Shown in pieces: positions 23,976 to 33,539 of a stretch of DNA of 64,000 nucleotides. The notes beneath the pieces are model-generated. The model was not told where the DNA came from. It ran no database searches and saw only the letters and a list, made by a program, of their open reading frames with translations. Within the stretch, counting starts at the first letter, position 1. Every line of letters begins with the position of its first letter. A program made the translations under genes and the position numbers. The DNA comes from DASZXJ01 sp035545895 (GTDB lineage Bacteria > Planctomycetota > Phycisphaerae > Tepidisphaerales > Tepidisphaeraceae), in assembly GCA_035545895.1 (NCBI GenBank), contig DASZXJ010000149.1, positions 1 to 64,000 on the forward strand, in the 5' to 3' direction.

Positions 23976-25565
23976 ATGACAATTGGGAAAAAAATCGGCT
24001 TTGGATTTGCCGGGATGGTCTTGCTCACGATATCGCTTGGTGGATTTTGCTATTGGAAGCTGCACATTATCAAGGTGCAAACCGAATTCGTTTCCACCAA
24101 TTCTTTGCCGGGAATGAAGGTTACTTCTGCAATCAATGATGCCATTCAAGGTCAGGAAACCGGAATTCTAGAGCATGTGACTTCGAACGATGCCAAAGTC
24201 ATGACAAAAGTTGAATCCGGCATTGCTGAAGTTACGCCAAAGATTAGTCAGATGTTAAAAGAGTATGACAGTTATGTGGATACCAGCGAGGAGCGTGAAT
24301 TGCTCAACAAGTTGACCACCATTCGCCCCAAGTATTTACAGGCTCGTACCAAAGCTCTGGAGTTGAGCCGCGCTCATAAAAAGACTGAAGCAATGGAAGT
24401 TGTTAAATCCGAATTCTTGCCGATCGCGCAGGCCTACATGGATCAAGTGGACTTGATGGTAGACTTCGCGGACAAAGCCAACGATCAAGCCATCTCCGAA
24501 CTCAACTCCGCGGTTCGCTCAGCTAACGTGGGTCTTGCGATTGGTGTGGCATGTGCAGCAGTGGTCGGTGTGTTCGCGGGGATAATGCTTGTATTCAGCC
24601 TGACCCGCGTCTTGAAACGGAACGCCAATTCATTGGCGGATGGCGCTGAGCAGGTGGCTTCGGCTTCCTCGCAGGTTTCCTCTGCTGCGCAGAGTCTTGC
24701 CCAAGGCGCCAGCGAACAGGCGGCAAGTTTGGAAGAAACCAGTTCCAGCCTTGAAGAAATGTCCAGCATGACCAAGAAGACTTCGGATACTGCCCAGCAG
24801 GCCAGCCTGCTTTCCGCCGAGGCCAAGACCTCAGCCGACAAGGGCAATCACTCGATGGCCAAGATGAGCCGGGCGATCAATGAGATCCAGAAGGCGTCGG
24901 CGGATACCGCCAAGATCGTCAAGACAATTGATGAGATCGCCTTCCAGACCAACCTTTTAGCGTTGAATGCAGCGGTGGAAGCGGCCCGCGCCGGCGAAGC
25001 CGGCAAGGGATTTGCCGTGGTCGCCGAGGAAGTACGCAGCTTGGCGCTGCGGTCCGCTGAGGCAGCGAAAAATACTTCCAGCCTGATCGACGGCAGCCTT
25101 ACCAGTGCCAAAAATGGCGTGACGATTGCACAGGAAGTGGAAAAGACGCTGGCGGAAATTCAGCAATCCGTTGAGAAGGTCAATGGACTGATCAACGAAA
25201 TCGCCGCAGCAAGTCAGGAGCAAAGCCAAGGCATCGGGCAGGTCAATCAGGCGGTGCAGCAATTGGATAAAGTCACACAATCCAATGCGGCCGCCGCTGA
25301 AGAATCCGCAGCATCTGCTGAGGAACTCAACAGCCAGAGTCAATCGGTGCGGTTGATCGTTGAGGAACTATCCCGGCTGGTCACCGGCACGAGTGCTGTT
25401 GCACGCGCCAAAAATCTCCCGAAAAAAATCCCCGCTTCGCGTAATTTGACCATCGCAAAACGTAAACCACCTCAGAGCAACGAACACTCGCTCGCGGAAA
25501 AGGCCATTCCCCTTGGTGATGCACCGGATAGCGATTTTTCCGAATTCAATCAAAAGCCTGAATGA
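23976..25565 (+). CDS. Methyl-accepting chemotaxis protein
   Basis: A 529-residue receptor: N-terminal TM (about residues 7-27), a 4-helix-bundle periplasmic domain (about 30-185, with SLPGMKVTSAINDAIQGQE), a second TM (about 186-210), no clear HAMP, and a long cytoplasmic signalling coiled coil. The conserved hairpin tip IAFQTNLLALNAAVEAARAGEAGKGFAVVAEEVRSLA is present, flanked by Ala/Glu/Gln/Ser-rich methylation helices. The C-terminal tail is basic then polar and lacks the NWETF-type CheR pentapeptide. AAGGAG lies eight bases upstream. No che genes are adjacent. The stimulus is unknown. Confidence 0.93.
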   Translation: MTIGKKIGFGFAGMVLLTISLGGFCYWKLHIIKVQTEFVSTNSLPGMKVTSAINDAIQGQETGILEHVTSNDAKVMTKVESGIAEVTPKISQMLKEYDSYVDTSEERELLNKLTTIRPKYLQARTKALELSRAHKKTEAMEVVKSEFLPIAQAYMDQVDLMVDFADKANDQAISELNSAVRSANVGLAIGVACAAVVGVFAGIMLVFSLTRVLKRNANSLADGAEQVASASSQVSSAAQSLAQGASEQAASLEETSSSLEEMSSMTKKTSDTAQQASLLSAEAKTSADKGNHSMAKMSRAINEIQKASADTAKIVKTIDEIAFQTNLLALNAAVEAARAGEAGKGFAVVAEEVRSLALRSAEAAKNTSSLIDGSLTSAKNGVTIAQEVEKTLAEIQQSVEKVNGLINEIAAASQEQSQGIGQVNQAVQQLDKVTQSNAAAAEESAASAEELNSQSQSVRLIVEELSRLVTGTSAVARAKNLPKKIPASRNLTIAKRKPPQSNEHSLAEKAIPLGDAPDSDFSEFNQKPE

Positions 25566-25574
25566 CTCTTTCTT

Positions 25575-25603
25575 CCTCACCCGGGCAATCACGCCGGGTG
25601 AGG
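25575..25603 (+). terminator. Hairpin after the MCP gene
   Basis: CCTCACCCGG and CCGGGTGAGG form a perfect 10-bp stem with a 9-base loop, beginning 9 bases after the MCP stop. There is no downstream T-tract, so intrinsic termination is uncertain. Confidence 0.5.
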
Positions 25604-25710
25604 ATTGCCACGACAGGCCCGCTGATTTCGCTTGTCGGTTGTTCAGTCAGGGAATTACGGATTGAACGGCGGGGCAGGTTCTTCCCTGCCGACTGTCCTA
25701 TGATGGTTCG

Positions 25711-27009
25711 ATGACTCTGCAATTTCTTGATACGTCAGGCAATCGAAGGATCGCGATCTTTTCCGAAGCAATGAGCCTGATTGCCGAAGGCGAAGATTCC
25801 AACGCCCGCGACCTGCATCGTTCACTGGTCGGTTTGATGCGCCGCGTGTTCGAGGTGGCCTGCTATGTTGAAGTCTCCACACAGGATCTGGAGCCGGGTG
25901 AATATCGCATCACGCGCATCTGGCGCGAGGATGGATCGGAAGGCGTGCCCGATCACAGTCCGTGGCAGATTACCGGAATTCCGGTTCGGCGCGGCGGGAT
26001 CATAGCTCAAATCATCGAACAGGGCCGATCACGCGCAGTCAATCAACTGACGATTCCTTCCGACGATCCGGTTTTTGAAGAATTGGGAACATACCGCAGC
26101 GTCGCAGCCTCGCCCGGCGGCATGGGACAGGACTACAACTGGGTGCTCACTTTTCTTCGCGAACCGGATGCATTCACCCCGCACGATCTGGAACAATTGA
26201 CCATGCGCGTGAACTTGATTGGCCTGGTTCTGAAACATACACAAACATTGGGTGAGTTGCGTCGCGCCAAGGCGGCGATCGACGCAGAGGTGGACCGTAT
26301 TGCCGATATTCAGCGATCGTTGCTTCCTTCAGAAGCGCCGAACGTGACCGGCCTGGAAGTGGCGGCGCGGTTTGAGACGTTCAATCGTGCCGGCGGGGAT
26401 ATGTACGATCACGTTCGCCTGCCGGGCGGGAAGTGGGGATTTCTGATTGCCGACGCCAGTGGGCATGGACCATCGGCAGCGGTTGTGTCGGCGATGCTCA
26501 ACGCCATCCTCTACACGCTTCCCGCCATGGAAAGCGGAACCTCCACCGAGCCCGCGGCGGCCCTAAGGTTTGCTAACACTCAATTGACGAACCGGAGGAT
26601 CGAACAATCTTTTGTAACGGCATTTCTTGCCAACTGGGACCCGCACAAGCGAACACTGACCTATAGCCGAGCGGGGCACAATCCGCCTCTTTTGCGACGC
26701 GGGAAAACAATCATCGCTCTCGACGCGGTCGGCGATCTGCCTCTGGGCGTGCTCGAAGAAACCAATTATTCTCAATACACCCAAATCCTCCAAAGCGGCG
26801 ATGTGGTGGTCATGTTTACCGATGGAATCAGCGAAGCGGTCAATAGCGCCGGCGAAATGTTCGGCGATGAACAGTTGACGCGATCGGTCATCAATGCAAC
26901 CGGTACGGCTGAGCAAATTTTGGAATCAATCTGGAGCGCGGTATCCGAACATGGCCGCGGCGCGATGCCCCGCGACGATCAAACCGTCCTCGTTATTCGG
27001 GTGAAATAA
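25711..27009 (+). CDS. GAF-like/PP2C (RsbU/SpoIIE-type) serine phosphatase
   Basis: A 432-residue cytoplasmic protein. Residues about 1-175 look like a GAF-type sensor (RSVAASPGGMGQDYNWVLTFLREPDAFTPHDLEQL), followed by a short coiled coil and a PP2C/SpoIIE domain at about 195-430. Metal ligands are visible in NRAGGDMYDH, LIADASGHGPSAAVVSAML, VMFTDGISEAVN and the final PRDDQTVLVIRVK; IADIQRSLLPSEAP is the linker typical of RsbU-like phosphatases. Such enzymes dephosphorylate anti-sigma antagonists in partner-switching pathways. No antagonist or anti-sigma gene is adjacent; it lies between an MCP and a histidine kinase, both signalling genes. Confidence 0.9.
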   Translation: MTLQFLDTSGNRRIAIFSEAMSLIAEGEDSNARDLHRSLVGLMRRVFEVACYVEVSTQDLEPGEYRITRIWREDGSEGVPDHSPWQITGIPVRRGGIIAQIIEQGRSRAVNQLTIPSDDPVFEELGTYRSVAASPGGMGQDYNWVLTFLREPDAFTPHDLEQLTMRVNLIGLVLKHTQTLGELRRAKAAIDAEVDRIADIQRSLLPSEAPNVTGLEVAARFETFNRAGGDMYDHVRLPGGKWGFLIADASGHGPSAAVVSAMLNAILYTLPAMESGTSTEPAAALRFANTQLTNRRIEQSFVTAFLANWDPHKRTLTYSRAGHNPPLLRRGKTIIALDAVGDLPLGVLEETNYSQYTQILQSGDVVVMFTDGISEAVNSAGEMFGDEQLTRSVINATGTAEQILESIWSAVSEHGRGAMPRDDQTVLVIRVK

Positions 27010-27129
27010 GGCAATTTCTTGAGCCTTTTCTCATTTCATCCTTAAGGGGATTTCGTAGGGCTAAATCCTCATCATCCAGCACTGCCAAAGAGCCACAATG
27101 CTTGATAAGCTTTTGTCAGCGTGTAGTTC

Positions 27130-29184
27130 ATGGACAGGCGGCAGAAGAACCAAAGTTTGAATGAATACCTCAAGGTGGGAGAAGCAGCTGAGTTTCTCGG
27201 GGTCTCGCCATGGACTTTGCGCAACTGGGATCGGTCGGGAAAACTCAAATCCATCCGTCATCCCAAAAATGGTTATCGCATTTATCGTCACGAGGATCTG
27301 GCGGCGATTTTGAAGCTTGAAACCGCCGGCCTTTCCAGCATAAACGAGTCGGCGGCACCCCGCGCTGACTGGAGCATCACCGGCGAATCCGAGCATTTTG
27401 TCCAATTCTATGAAAGCGATTCCTTCCTGACCGATTCGGTCAGCGGTTTCATCGGTTCGGCCCTGGTCCTTGGGCATGGCGCGCTGGTCATCGCAACTGA
27501 ATCGCATCGCCAAGCCATTGAAGCCAAGCTGGTGGCGCGCGGCATGAATGTATCCGCCGCGGCGGGACGAGGGAAATACGTCGCGCTGGACGCTTCTGAA
27601 ACCCTGGCGAAGCTGATGGCTGATGGAACGGTTGATGCCACGCGGTTTAACCATGTCGTGGGACAAATCGTCAGACTAATTTCTGAAAAAGGCGTACACC
27701 TGCGCGCGTTTGGCGAAATGGTGGCGCTGCTGTGGAATGACGGTAATCGAGAAGCTGCCGTTCGACTCGAAGAATTGTGGAATGGTCTGGCGACGAGATT
27801 CCCGTTCTCATTGTTCTGCGCTTATCCCATGCAAAAAGTGGCCGGTAATGAAAATGCCGAGGCGTTTGCCAAGGTCTGTTCCTGCCATTCGCGAGTTCTT
27901 CCCAGTGAAAGCTATTCTACCTTGTCCAAGGCAGAGGAGCGACTTCGCGCGATTTCACAGCTTCAGCAAAAGGCACAGTCGCTGGAAGCAGAGATCGCGC
28001 ATCGACAGGAGGTTGAGAAAGCATTGATCCGTCGCGAGCGGGAATTGGCCGACTTTTTTGAGAACGCGCTCGAGGGGCTGCACCAGCTATCGGCCGATGG
28101 CACGATCCTCTGGGCCAACCGCGTCGAACTCGAACTGCTCGGCTATGCCGCGCAGGAATTCATCGGCCACCATATTTCCGAATTTTACGTCGATCCAAGC
28201 GTGGTGGATCACATGCTGGCGACACTCATGAGCGGGCGCCACGTATTCGAACAGCCTTCACAATTGCGCTGCAAGGATGGATCGATCCGGCAGTTCGTCG
28301 TTCATGCCAACCCGTATTTTCACAACGGCCGATTCGTGCATGTTCGATGCTTCATGCGCGACGTCACCGACCAGAAGCGGGCGGAGCAAAACCTCAACCA
28401 GATCATCGAGCGCGAACGTGCGGCCCGGGCCGAAGCCGAACGCGTCAGCCGGATGAAGGATGAGTTTCTCAATACGATTTCCCACGAACTGCGCACCCCG
28501 CTGCAGGCCATTTTCGGTTGGTCGCAGATCATGAAACGATCTCCCGATGACGCGGCTACCGTGGCGCAGGGCATCTCCGTGATCGATCGCAATGTTCGAA
28601 ATCAGACCCGTCTGATCGAGGAATTGCTCGACCTTGGCCGGATTATCTCCGGGAAAATTCGCCTGGAATTCCAGGAGTTTGATCTGGCGCCAATCATTCG
28701 AACATCGGTCCGGGCGGTGCAGTCACTGGCCGATGCGAAGAACATTCAAATCAGTCAGGACATCGATTCCGCAAACTTGTCCGTGCGGGCAGACCCCGCG
28801 CGAGTGCATCAGATGCTTTGGAATCTCCTGACCAACGCGATCAAGTTCACGCCAAGCAGCGGCAGGATCAGTGTTGGGCTCAAGCCGGTCGATTCGCGCG
28901 CGGAAATTTCCGTGACCGACACCGGCCAGGGAATTGACGCGGACTTCCTGCCTCATGTTTTTGATCGGTTCCGGCAGGCGGATTCATCGATAACTCGGTC
29001 GCATGGCGGGCTTGGGATCGGTTTGTCGCTCGTCAAACAACTTGTCGAATTGCAGGGTGGCGCCGTGTCGGCCACCAGCGAGGGGTCCGCCAAAGGTTCG
29101 ACTTTCACGATCGCGATCCCGATGGTGCAGCAGTCGTTCACGCCTGTACCCCCCGCAGCGACCATAAGTCTGCAGTCTTCGTAA
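27130..29184 (+). CDS. MerR-type HTH / MEDS / PAS sensor histidine kinase
   Basis: A 684-residue soluble kinase with an unusual head. Residues 12-62 are a MerR/excisionase-like HTH (YLKVGEAAEFLGVSPWTLRNWDRSGKL then the YRIYRHEDL wing). Residues about 88-245 match the MEDS (DcmR-type) sensor domain: HFVQFYESDSFLTDSVSGFIG, GEMVALLWNDGN, LFCAYPM. A coiled coil and one PAS domain (about 305-418) follow, then HisKA with SHELRTPLQ (His452) and HATPase with NLLTNAIKF, DTGQGID and HGGLGIGLSL. There is no receiver domain and no TM. A kinase carrying its own DNA-binding domain suggests a one-protein sensor-regulator; see findings. Confidence 0.9.
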   Translation: MDRRQKNQSLNEYLKVGEAAEFLGVSPWTLRNWDRSGKLKSIRHPKNGYRIYRHEDLAAILKLETAGLSSINESAAPRADWSITGESEHFVQFYESDSFLTDSVSGFIGSALVLGHGALVIATESHRQAIEAKLVARGMNVSAAAGRGKYVALDASETLAKLMADGTVDATRFNHVVGQIVRLISEKGVHLRAFGEMVALLWNDGNREAAVRLEELWNGLATRFPFSLFCAYPMQKVAGNENAEAFAKVCSCHSRVLPSESYSTLSKAEERLRAISQLQQKAQSLEAEIAHRQEVEKALIRRERELADFFENALEGLHQLSADGTILWANRVELELLGYAAQEFIGHHISEFYVDPSVVDHMLATLMSGRHVFEQPSQLRCKDGSIRQFVVHANPYFHNGRFVHVRCFMRDVTDQKRAEQNLNQIIERERAARAEAERVSRMKDEFLNTISHELRTPLQAIFGWSQIMKRSPDDAATVAQGISVIDRNVRNQTRLIEELLDLGRIISGKIRLEFQEFDLAPIIRTSVRAVQSLADAKNIQISQDIDSANLSVRADPARVHQMLWNLLTNAIKFTPSSGRISVGLKPVDSRAEISVTDTGQGIDADFLPHVFDRFRQADSSITRSHGGLGIGLSLVKQLVELQGGAVSATSEGSAKGSTFTIAIPMVQQSFTPVPPAATISLQSS

Positions 29185-29716
29185 CCCGTTTTTTGAGAAT
29201 CCCCGCCAATCCTCCCAGGCCTTTGCCCGCACGACGAGGCGGGATCGGACGATCCCAGACCCGTCTTGCACCCCAAAACCCGCCTGCATCGACGGGAGAC
29301 CACCTGGCCAAAATATCGTCGGCCCTCGATATGTCTTCATCCCCGCTCGCATACTTCATTTAGTGGCGGTGCTCGCACCGCGCGCTCCCAGCGCGCGATC
29401 CAAATTCTCGCGTCACAACCCCCAACCCGCCCTGCCAAAAACTGCAAAAAAACGTCGAACAGGTGCGCATACGGACAAGCCGATTTGATGGTCATTGACC
29501 ACGATTCTTCGCGCATCTCTGCAAAAAAACACGTGGGCGAGTGGAACACCTGCCAGGTCGTCTGCCTCGCGTACGCGCGGGTCCGGCTTTTCATAGGCGC
29601 GCCAGCCGATTCTTGAAGAAATGCATCAAGGGGACCCGCGGTCCGCCCGCTCCGCGTTAATCTTCGCTTTGGCGACGAAATTTCCCCGGGAAATTTTGTG
29701 AGGATAAAATGCGGCC
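29185..29716. other. Gene-free region with hairpins
   Basis: 530 bases without a supportable gene. It holds a perfect hairpin GGGATCGGACGATCCC at 29241-29256, a family A repeat at 29356-29382 with an adjoining GCGCGCTCCCAGCGCGC hairpin, and otherwise nothing recognised. Antisense frames here code for Arg/Ala-rich strings with no motif. Confidence 0.5.
29356..29382 (+). repeat. REP-like hairpin, family A, copy 3
   Basis: TCATTTAGT head followed by GGCGGTGCTCGCACCG; the hairpin GCGGTG-CTCG-CACCGC is perfect. Same layout as the copies at 4, 3301, 59785 and 59830. Confidence 0.55.
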
Positions 29717-30106
29717 ATGTCTCAATCGAATATTGAACGGGTGAAGTCCGTTTATGCCGCATTTGGCCACCGTGATATGGAGGAAATTGCGCGCCTGATG
29801 TCGCCGGAAATCGTGATCGAACAATCAACCGAACTTCCGTGGGGCGGCAGGTATCAGGGGCTGCAAGGCCTGACGATGTTTTTCACCGCACTGCTGGCCA
29901 ACGTCAATTCATCGCTCGTCTTTGAACGGTTTCTCGACGCCGGGGATCATGTGGTCGTCATCGGCTGGACGCGAGGTACGACCGTGAAAGATGGCCGAGC
30001 CTTTGACGTGCCGATCGCGCATGTCTGGAAAATACGGGACGGTCAGCTCGCCTCGTTCCGGCCGTTCATCGACAACCCAACGATGCTGGCAGCATTATCG
30101 AAATAA
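29717..30106 (+). CDS. SnoaL-like (NTF2-fold) protein
   Basis: A 129-residue single-domain protein with the SnoaL_2/ketosteroid-isomerase-like pattern: NIERVKSVYAAFGHRDMEEIARLMSPEIVIEQ at the start, GLTMFFTALLANV in the middle and FDVPIAHVWKIRDGQLASFRPFIDNPTMLAAL at the end. These small alpha+beta barrels bind or isomerise small hydrophobic molecules; no catalytic role can be named. It stands alone. Three bases downstream of its stop a 27-base repeat shared with position 54097 begins. Confidence 0.85.
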   Translation: MSQSNIERVKSVYAAFGHRDMEEIARLMSPEIVIEQSTELPWGGRYQGLQGLTMFFTALLANVNSSLVFERFLDAGDHVVVIGWTRGTTVKDGRAFDVPIAHVWKIRDGQLASFRPFIDNPTMLAALSK

Positions 30107-30108
30107 TT

Positions 30109-30135
30109 GGCGTAGCGGTTGAATCGAAGGTTCAC
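30109..30135 (+). repeat. 27-base dispersed repeat, family C, copy 1
   Basis: Identical to 54097-54123 except for one base. It starts GGCGTAGCGGTTGAA and contains a TGAA/TTCA-type mini-hairpin around CGAA. Both copies start within 15 bases after a stop codon, and this one also spans the stop codon of the convergent GH31 gene. Confidence 0.6.
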
Positions 30136-33100
30136 TCTGATCTTCGAGCAGGATCCATTCGCCGCGCACGACGCAAGAATGAAAATCCAACGAGTGTGCC
30201 CAGCGCCAGCGCTGCCGGTTCAGGAATGGCGCTCAACGGCAAACCGAGATCGAGCAGCGTCCGATCAAGCGCCGGCCCCAGAGGTGCATTGACCCCCGCC
30301 TGCCAGTTGTGGGCGAGCAGGGTGAGGTCGCTGGCGTTGACCTTGCCATCGTAGTTGAAGTCGCCACTGGTCCAGACTTGGCCGGTGGTATCGAGCCAGT
30401 TGTTGGCCAACAGAACGACATCATATAGATCGACTTGACCATCGAGATTGGCGTCGCCGAGATAAGTGTATTTGACCAGCACATCGGATGGTGAAACCGA
30501 CAGGTCATCAAAAGTTGAGAGATTCAGTGTGCCTGCCGTGGCGTAGCCAAGCGCGGTTTGAGCGGGGGTGGAAGCGGCATGCGAACTGGTCAGGCCATTG
30601 CCGGTCCAGTGGCCGTTGTTGTAGCCGGCGGTAATCAAATTCTGGATCGCGGTCAGCGACGCATTGGCAATGATTAAATCGTTGTTGGTCAGATCAAGCT
30701 GCGCGCCGGGCGCGATGGTCAGGGATTTGATGTTGACCGTAGCGCTGCCCAGCGGGCTGACGAGCACTTTGCCCGCGGATACGTTCAGGCCGGCGGCGTT
30801 GAGAGTTTTGATCGCCAGCGTGCCGGGGCTGGACTTGAATAGTGTGACGTTGACGCCGGTGAGGTTGCCGCCGAGGGTTAGCGTTTGATTGGCGGCGACT
30901 GAAATGCTCGTGTCCACGTTCATCAGGAGGTTGGTGGAGATCGTGTGATTGCCGCTGCTCACGTTGATCTCCGCCTGGCCGGCGATGGTATCGAGGGTGA
31001 TGCCGCCCGCGCCGCTGAGGGTATATGTTCCGCCTGAAGTGAAATTCATTGTTCCCAAAACCTGCGGTGAATCGACCGTGATCGTTCGCGCGGATGTGAC
31101 AAGCGGGCCAAACCCAACAACTGCGCTTCGACCGGCCGGCGATGCGCCGGTGTTCCAATTACCGGGCGTTGACCAATTACCATTGCCGGCGGCATTCCAT
31201 TGCGTGAGGCCGATCACATCCAGTGTGGTGGCGCCGGAAAACGGAACGGTCAACAGGTGTTGGTTTGAATCGAATGCATAGGCGCCCGCCGGCAACAGCG
31301 TGCCGTTCAGGAAAACCTTCTGCACGCTGGTCAAGGTGTAGAACCGGCCCAGATAGAGTTCCATCGCGCCCGGCGCAGTCAGGTCGCCAAAATCAATGTG
31401 AACATCGTTGCCCGTCATGTTGGAATGAATCGTCTGCACCGCTGAGCCGGTGTAGTAGTCGAACGACGAGGCAACCGTCGCGGACGGGAAGAACTCAACG
31501 TGCAGCGAAGGGGACCAGTTGGGTTTCCAGGCCGATTGGTTGTCCTGCACGATGTCGCCTCGGGGAATAATCGCGCTTTCGCGGGCAAACAGTGGAATCG
31601 TATCCAGTGCCGCTGCCGCGGTGATGGTCTGGCCGCCGGTGAAAACGGTCGATTTGCCGTTGTAATCCACCCATCGACCGGCTGGAAGATAAACAGATCG
31701 CGACGTCGCGCCCGCGGTCAGCACCGGCGCCACCAGCAGATTGGGGCCGTATAGATATTCATCGCCTTTATCGGCCACCTGCGGATCGGTCGGGAAATCC
31801 AGAAACAATGCGCGAATGACCGGCGTGCCGGTCAGGGTGGCCTGGTAAAGCTGCGAGCGGACATACGGAATCAGATCGTGATGTGCTTGGGTCTGTTTGA
31901 CCGCGATGTCGATCAACTGCTGGTCGTAGTCGTACCAGACGTTTCGGCTGGGTCCATTGAGCACTTCCATCAGCGGGCAATAGGCGCTGAACTCGAACCA
32001 GCGGGCGTAAAGTTCCTTGGTGGGAGTGGCGCCCTGATACCCGCCGGTATCAGAGCCGTAAATGGGAAAGTTAATCAGTCCTGCACGGATTCCGTTTTTA
32101 ACGGATGTCGCCAAGCCAGTGAACGTGGTGCTGCTGTCGCCGTTCCAGACGGCGGAGTATTGGCGGGACTGATCGACCGGGTCGCGTGCGAAATTAAAAT
32201 AGTCAGTGCCGTAAGCGGCCGACAAACCTTCACCCGCCAGCTTGTCGAACAGGTAGGGCAGCAGGTTGGTCATCGAATCGGGCATCTCTCCATCGCCGCC
32301 GCGATCGATCTTGTAACCCTTGATGCCCAGGTTGACGAACGTGTCGAGTTTTTGTTTGAGCCACGCGTAAGCGGCGGGATTGGAGACGTCGATGGCCGGG
32401 TTGATGGTATTGCCGGTCAGCACATATCCCTTGGAGTTGCCTTCGCTGAGCAGATTTTGATTGGCGCGATTGGCGACCCATAGCAGCGTGTTCATTCCGC
32501 GTGCGTGCAGGTCGCTGACCATCTGGGCTGGATTGGGAAACGATGAATCGAAGTCCATGTTTCCCCAGTTGTCCACCGATCCGCCGGTGTTGCCCGTGGA
32601 TGATCCGTAGGGCCGATCGATCCAGATCGCACCGGCGGGAATATGCAATTGCCGCAACATGTCAGCATCGGCGATCGCCAGCGCCTGCGCATTGGCAGCG
32701 CCGGACTGAACAGGAATCTGGTGATCGTCATCGCGCCACCAGATCGAATCCAGCGCCCAGACCGGCGGCATGAAGGATGGCCCGGCGAGCGTGTTGAACT
32801 GCTGAAGAACTCCCTTGGGCGTCGAGCCGACAACCATGTCGTATCGCAGCGAATTGGCGGTGGTGTTGAAGGTGAAACCGGCCGTGCTCGATATGCCGAG
32901 CTGATACGTCCCAACGTTGGTCGATTCCGTGTAAATGCCCGCGTTTTTGCTCGTAAAGTAAAACGGCGCGCGGGCACCTTCGGAGACAACGGAATCGCTG
33001 GTGGCGAACGCGCCGTGATATTCCTGGGTAAGCCCGCGGTTGTCGAGCGTCTTGCCGTAGGTTTGTTGAAAGGTGCCGTAATAGCGTTCGCCGGAATCGG

Positions 33101-33485
33101 TGAAGAGCTGCTTGATGGTGGCGGTGTTGGCTGGCCCGGTTAAATCGACACGCACAACCTGCGGGCTGATCAGCGTGAATTTGCCCGTCGCGGCGCCACC
33201 GCCCTGAAGGGAAAAATTGAGATTGATGAAATCGTGCTGGCCATCGTTTCCGGTTGATGAAGAACTGACTCCGGTGATGCTGCTTGATCCAAAGAGTGTC
33301 GAGGACTGTGACAGCACGATGGCATTGTTGGACTTGTCGAAAAGTTGAAAAGAGAACTGACTGGGGCCCGTGGTGATGCTGAGCTTGAGGGTGCTTGATT
33401 CAAGATCGACGGCGCGCGCGATGGAAGCGCCGTAAAGCCCAACCCATGCTGCCAACGCAAGACGACCAGCCCTCATGGGGGACAT
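30132..33485 (-). CDS. Secreted GH31 alpha-glycosidase with dockerin-like repeat and PEP-CTERM anchor
   Basis: A 1117-residue exported enzyme. It has a signal peptide (LALAAWVGLYGASIARA), an N-terminal GH31 beta domain, then a catalytic barrel with ALDSIWWRDDDHQIP, WIDRPYG, GYKIDRGGDGE (probable nucleophile Asp394), VWNGDSSTTF (probable acid/base Asp450) and YGSDTGGY. Beta-sandwich and right-handed-repeat-like segments follow (GNGNWSTPGNWN), then a dockerin-like type I pair (GDANLDGQVDLYDVVLLANN; GDFNYDGKVNASDLTLLAHN) and a PEP-CTERM tail (IPEPAALALGTLVGFSFLRRARR). It probably cleaves alpha-linked gluco- or xylo-oligosaccharides outside the inner membrane. The C terminus is homologous to the next gene. 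Confidence 0.9.
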   Translation of the reverse strand: MSPMRAGRLALAAWVGLYGASIARAVDLESSTLKLSITTGPSQFSFQLFDKSNNAIVLSQSSTLFGSSSITGVSSSSTGNDGQHDFINLNFSLQGGGAATGKFTLISPQVVRVDLTGPANTATIKQLFTDSGERYYGTFQQTYGKTLDNRGLTQEYHGAFATSDSVVSEGARAPFYFTSKNAGIYTESTNVGTYQLGISSTAGFTFNTTANSLRYDMVVGSTPKGVLQQFNTLAGPSFMPPVWALDSIWWRDDDHQIPVQSGAANAQALAIADADMLRQLHIPAGAIWIDRPYGSSTGNTGGSVDNWGNMDFDSSFPNPAQMVSDLHARGMNTLLWVANRANQNLLSEGNSKGYVLTGNTINPAIDVSNPAAYAWLKQKLDTFVNLGIKGYKIDRGGDGEMPDSMTNLLPYLFDKLAGEGLSAAYGTDYFNFARDPVDQSRQYSAVWNGDSSTTFTGLATSVKNGIRAGLINFPIYGSDTGGYQGATPTKELYARWFEFSAYCPLMEVLNGPSRNVWYDYDQQLIDIAVKQTQAHHDLIPYVRSQLYQATLTGTPVIRALFLDFPTDPQVADKGDEYLYGPNLLVAPVLTAGATSRSVYLPAGRWVDYNGKSTVFTGGQTITAAAALDTIPLFARESAIIPRGDIVQDNQSAWKPNWSPSLHVEFFPSATVASSFDYYTGSAVQTIHSNMTGNDVHIDFGDLTAPGAMELYLGRFYTLTSVQKVFLNGTLLPAGAYAFDSNQHLLTVPFSGATTLDVIGLTQWNAAGNGNWSTPGNWNTGASPAGRSAVVGFGPLVTSARTITVDSPQVLGTMNFTSGGTYTLSGAGGITLDTIAGQAEINVSSGNHTISTNLLMNVDTSISVAANQTLTLGGNLTGVNVTLFKSSPGTLAIKTLNAAGLNVSAGKVLVSPLGSATVNIKSLTIAPGAQLDLTNNDLIIANASLTAIQNLITAGYNNGHWTGNGLTSSHAASTPAQTALGYATAGTLNLSTFDDLSVSPSDVLVKYTYLGDANLDGQVDLYDVVLLANNWLDTTGQVWTSGDFNYDGKVNASDLTLLAHNWQAGVNAPLGPALDRTLLDLGLPLSAIPEPAALALGTLVGFSFLRRARRMDPARRSE

Positions 33486-33539
33486 CGTAACCGCATGAAT
33501 GGTGGGTCGAAATTCAATTCTCTGCGCAATTTCGCCTGA

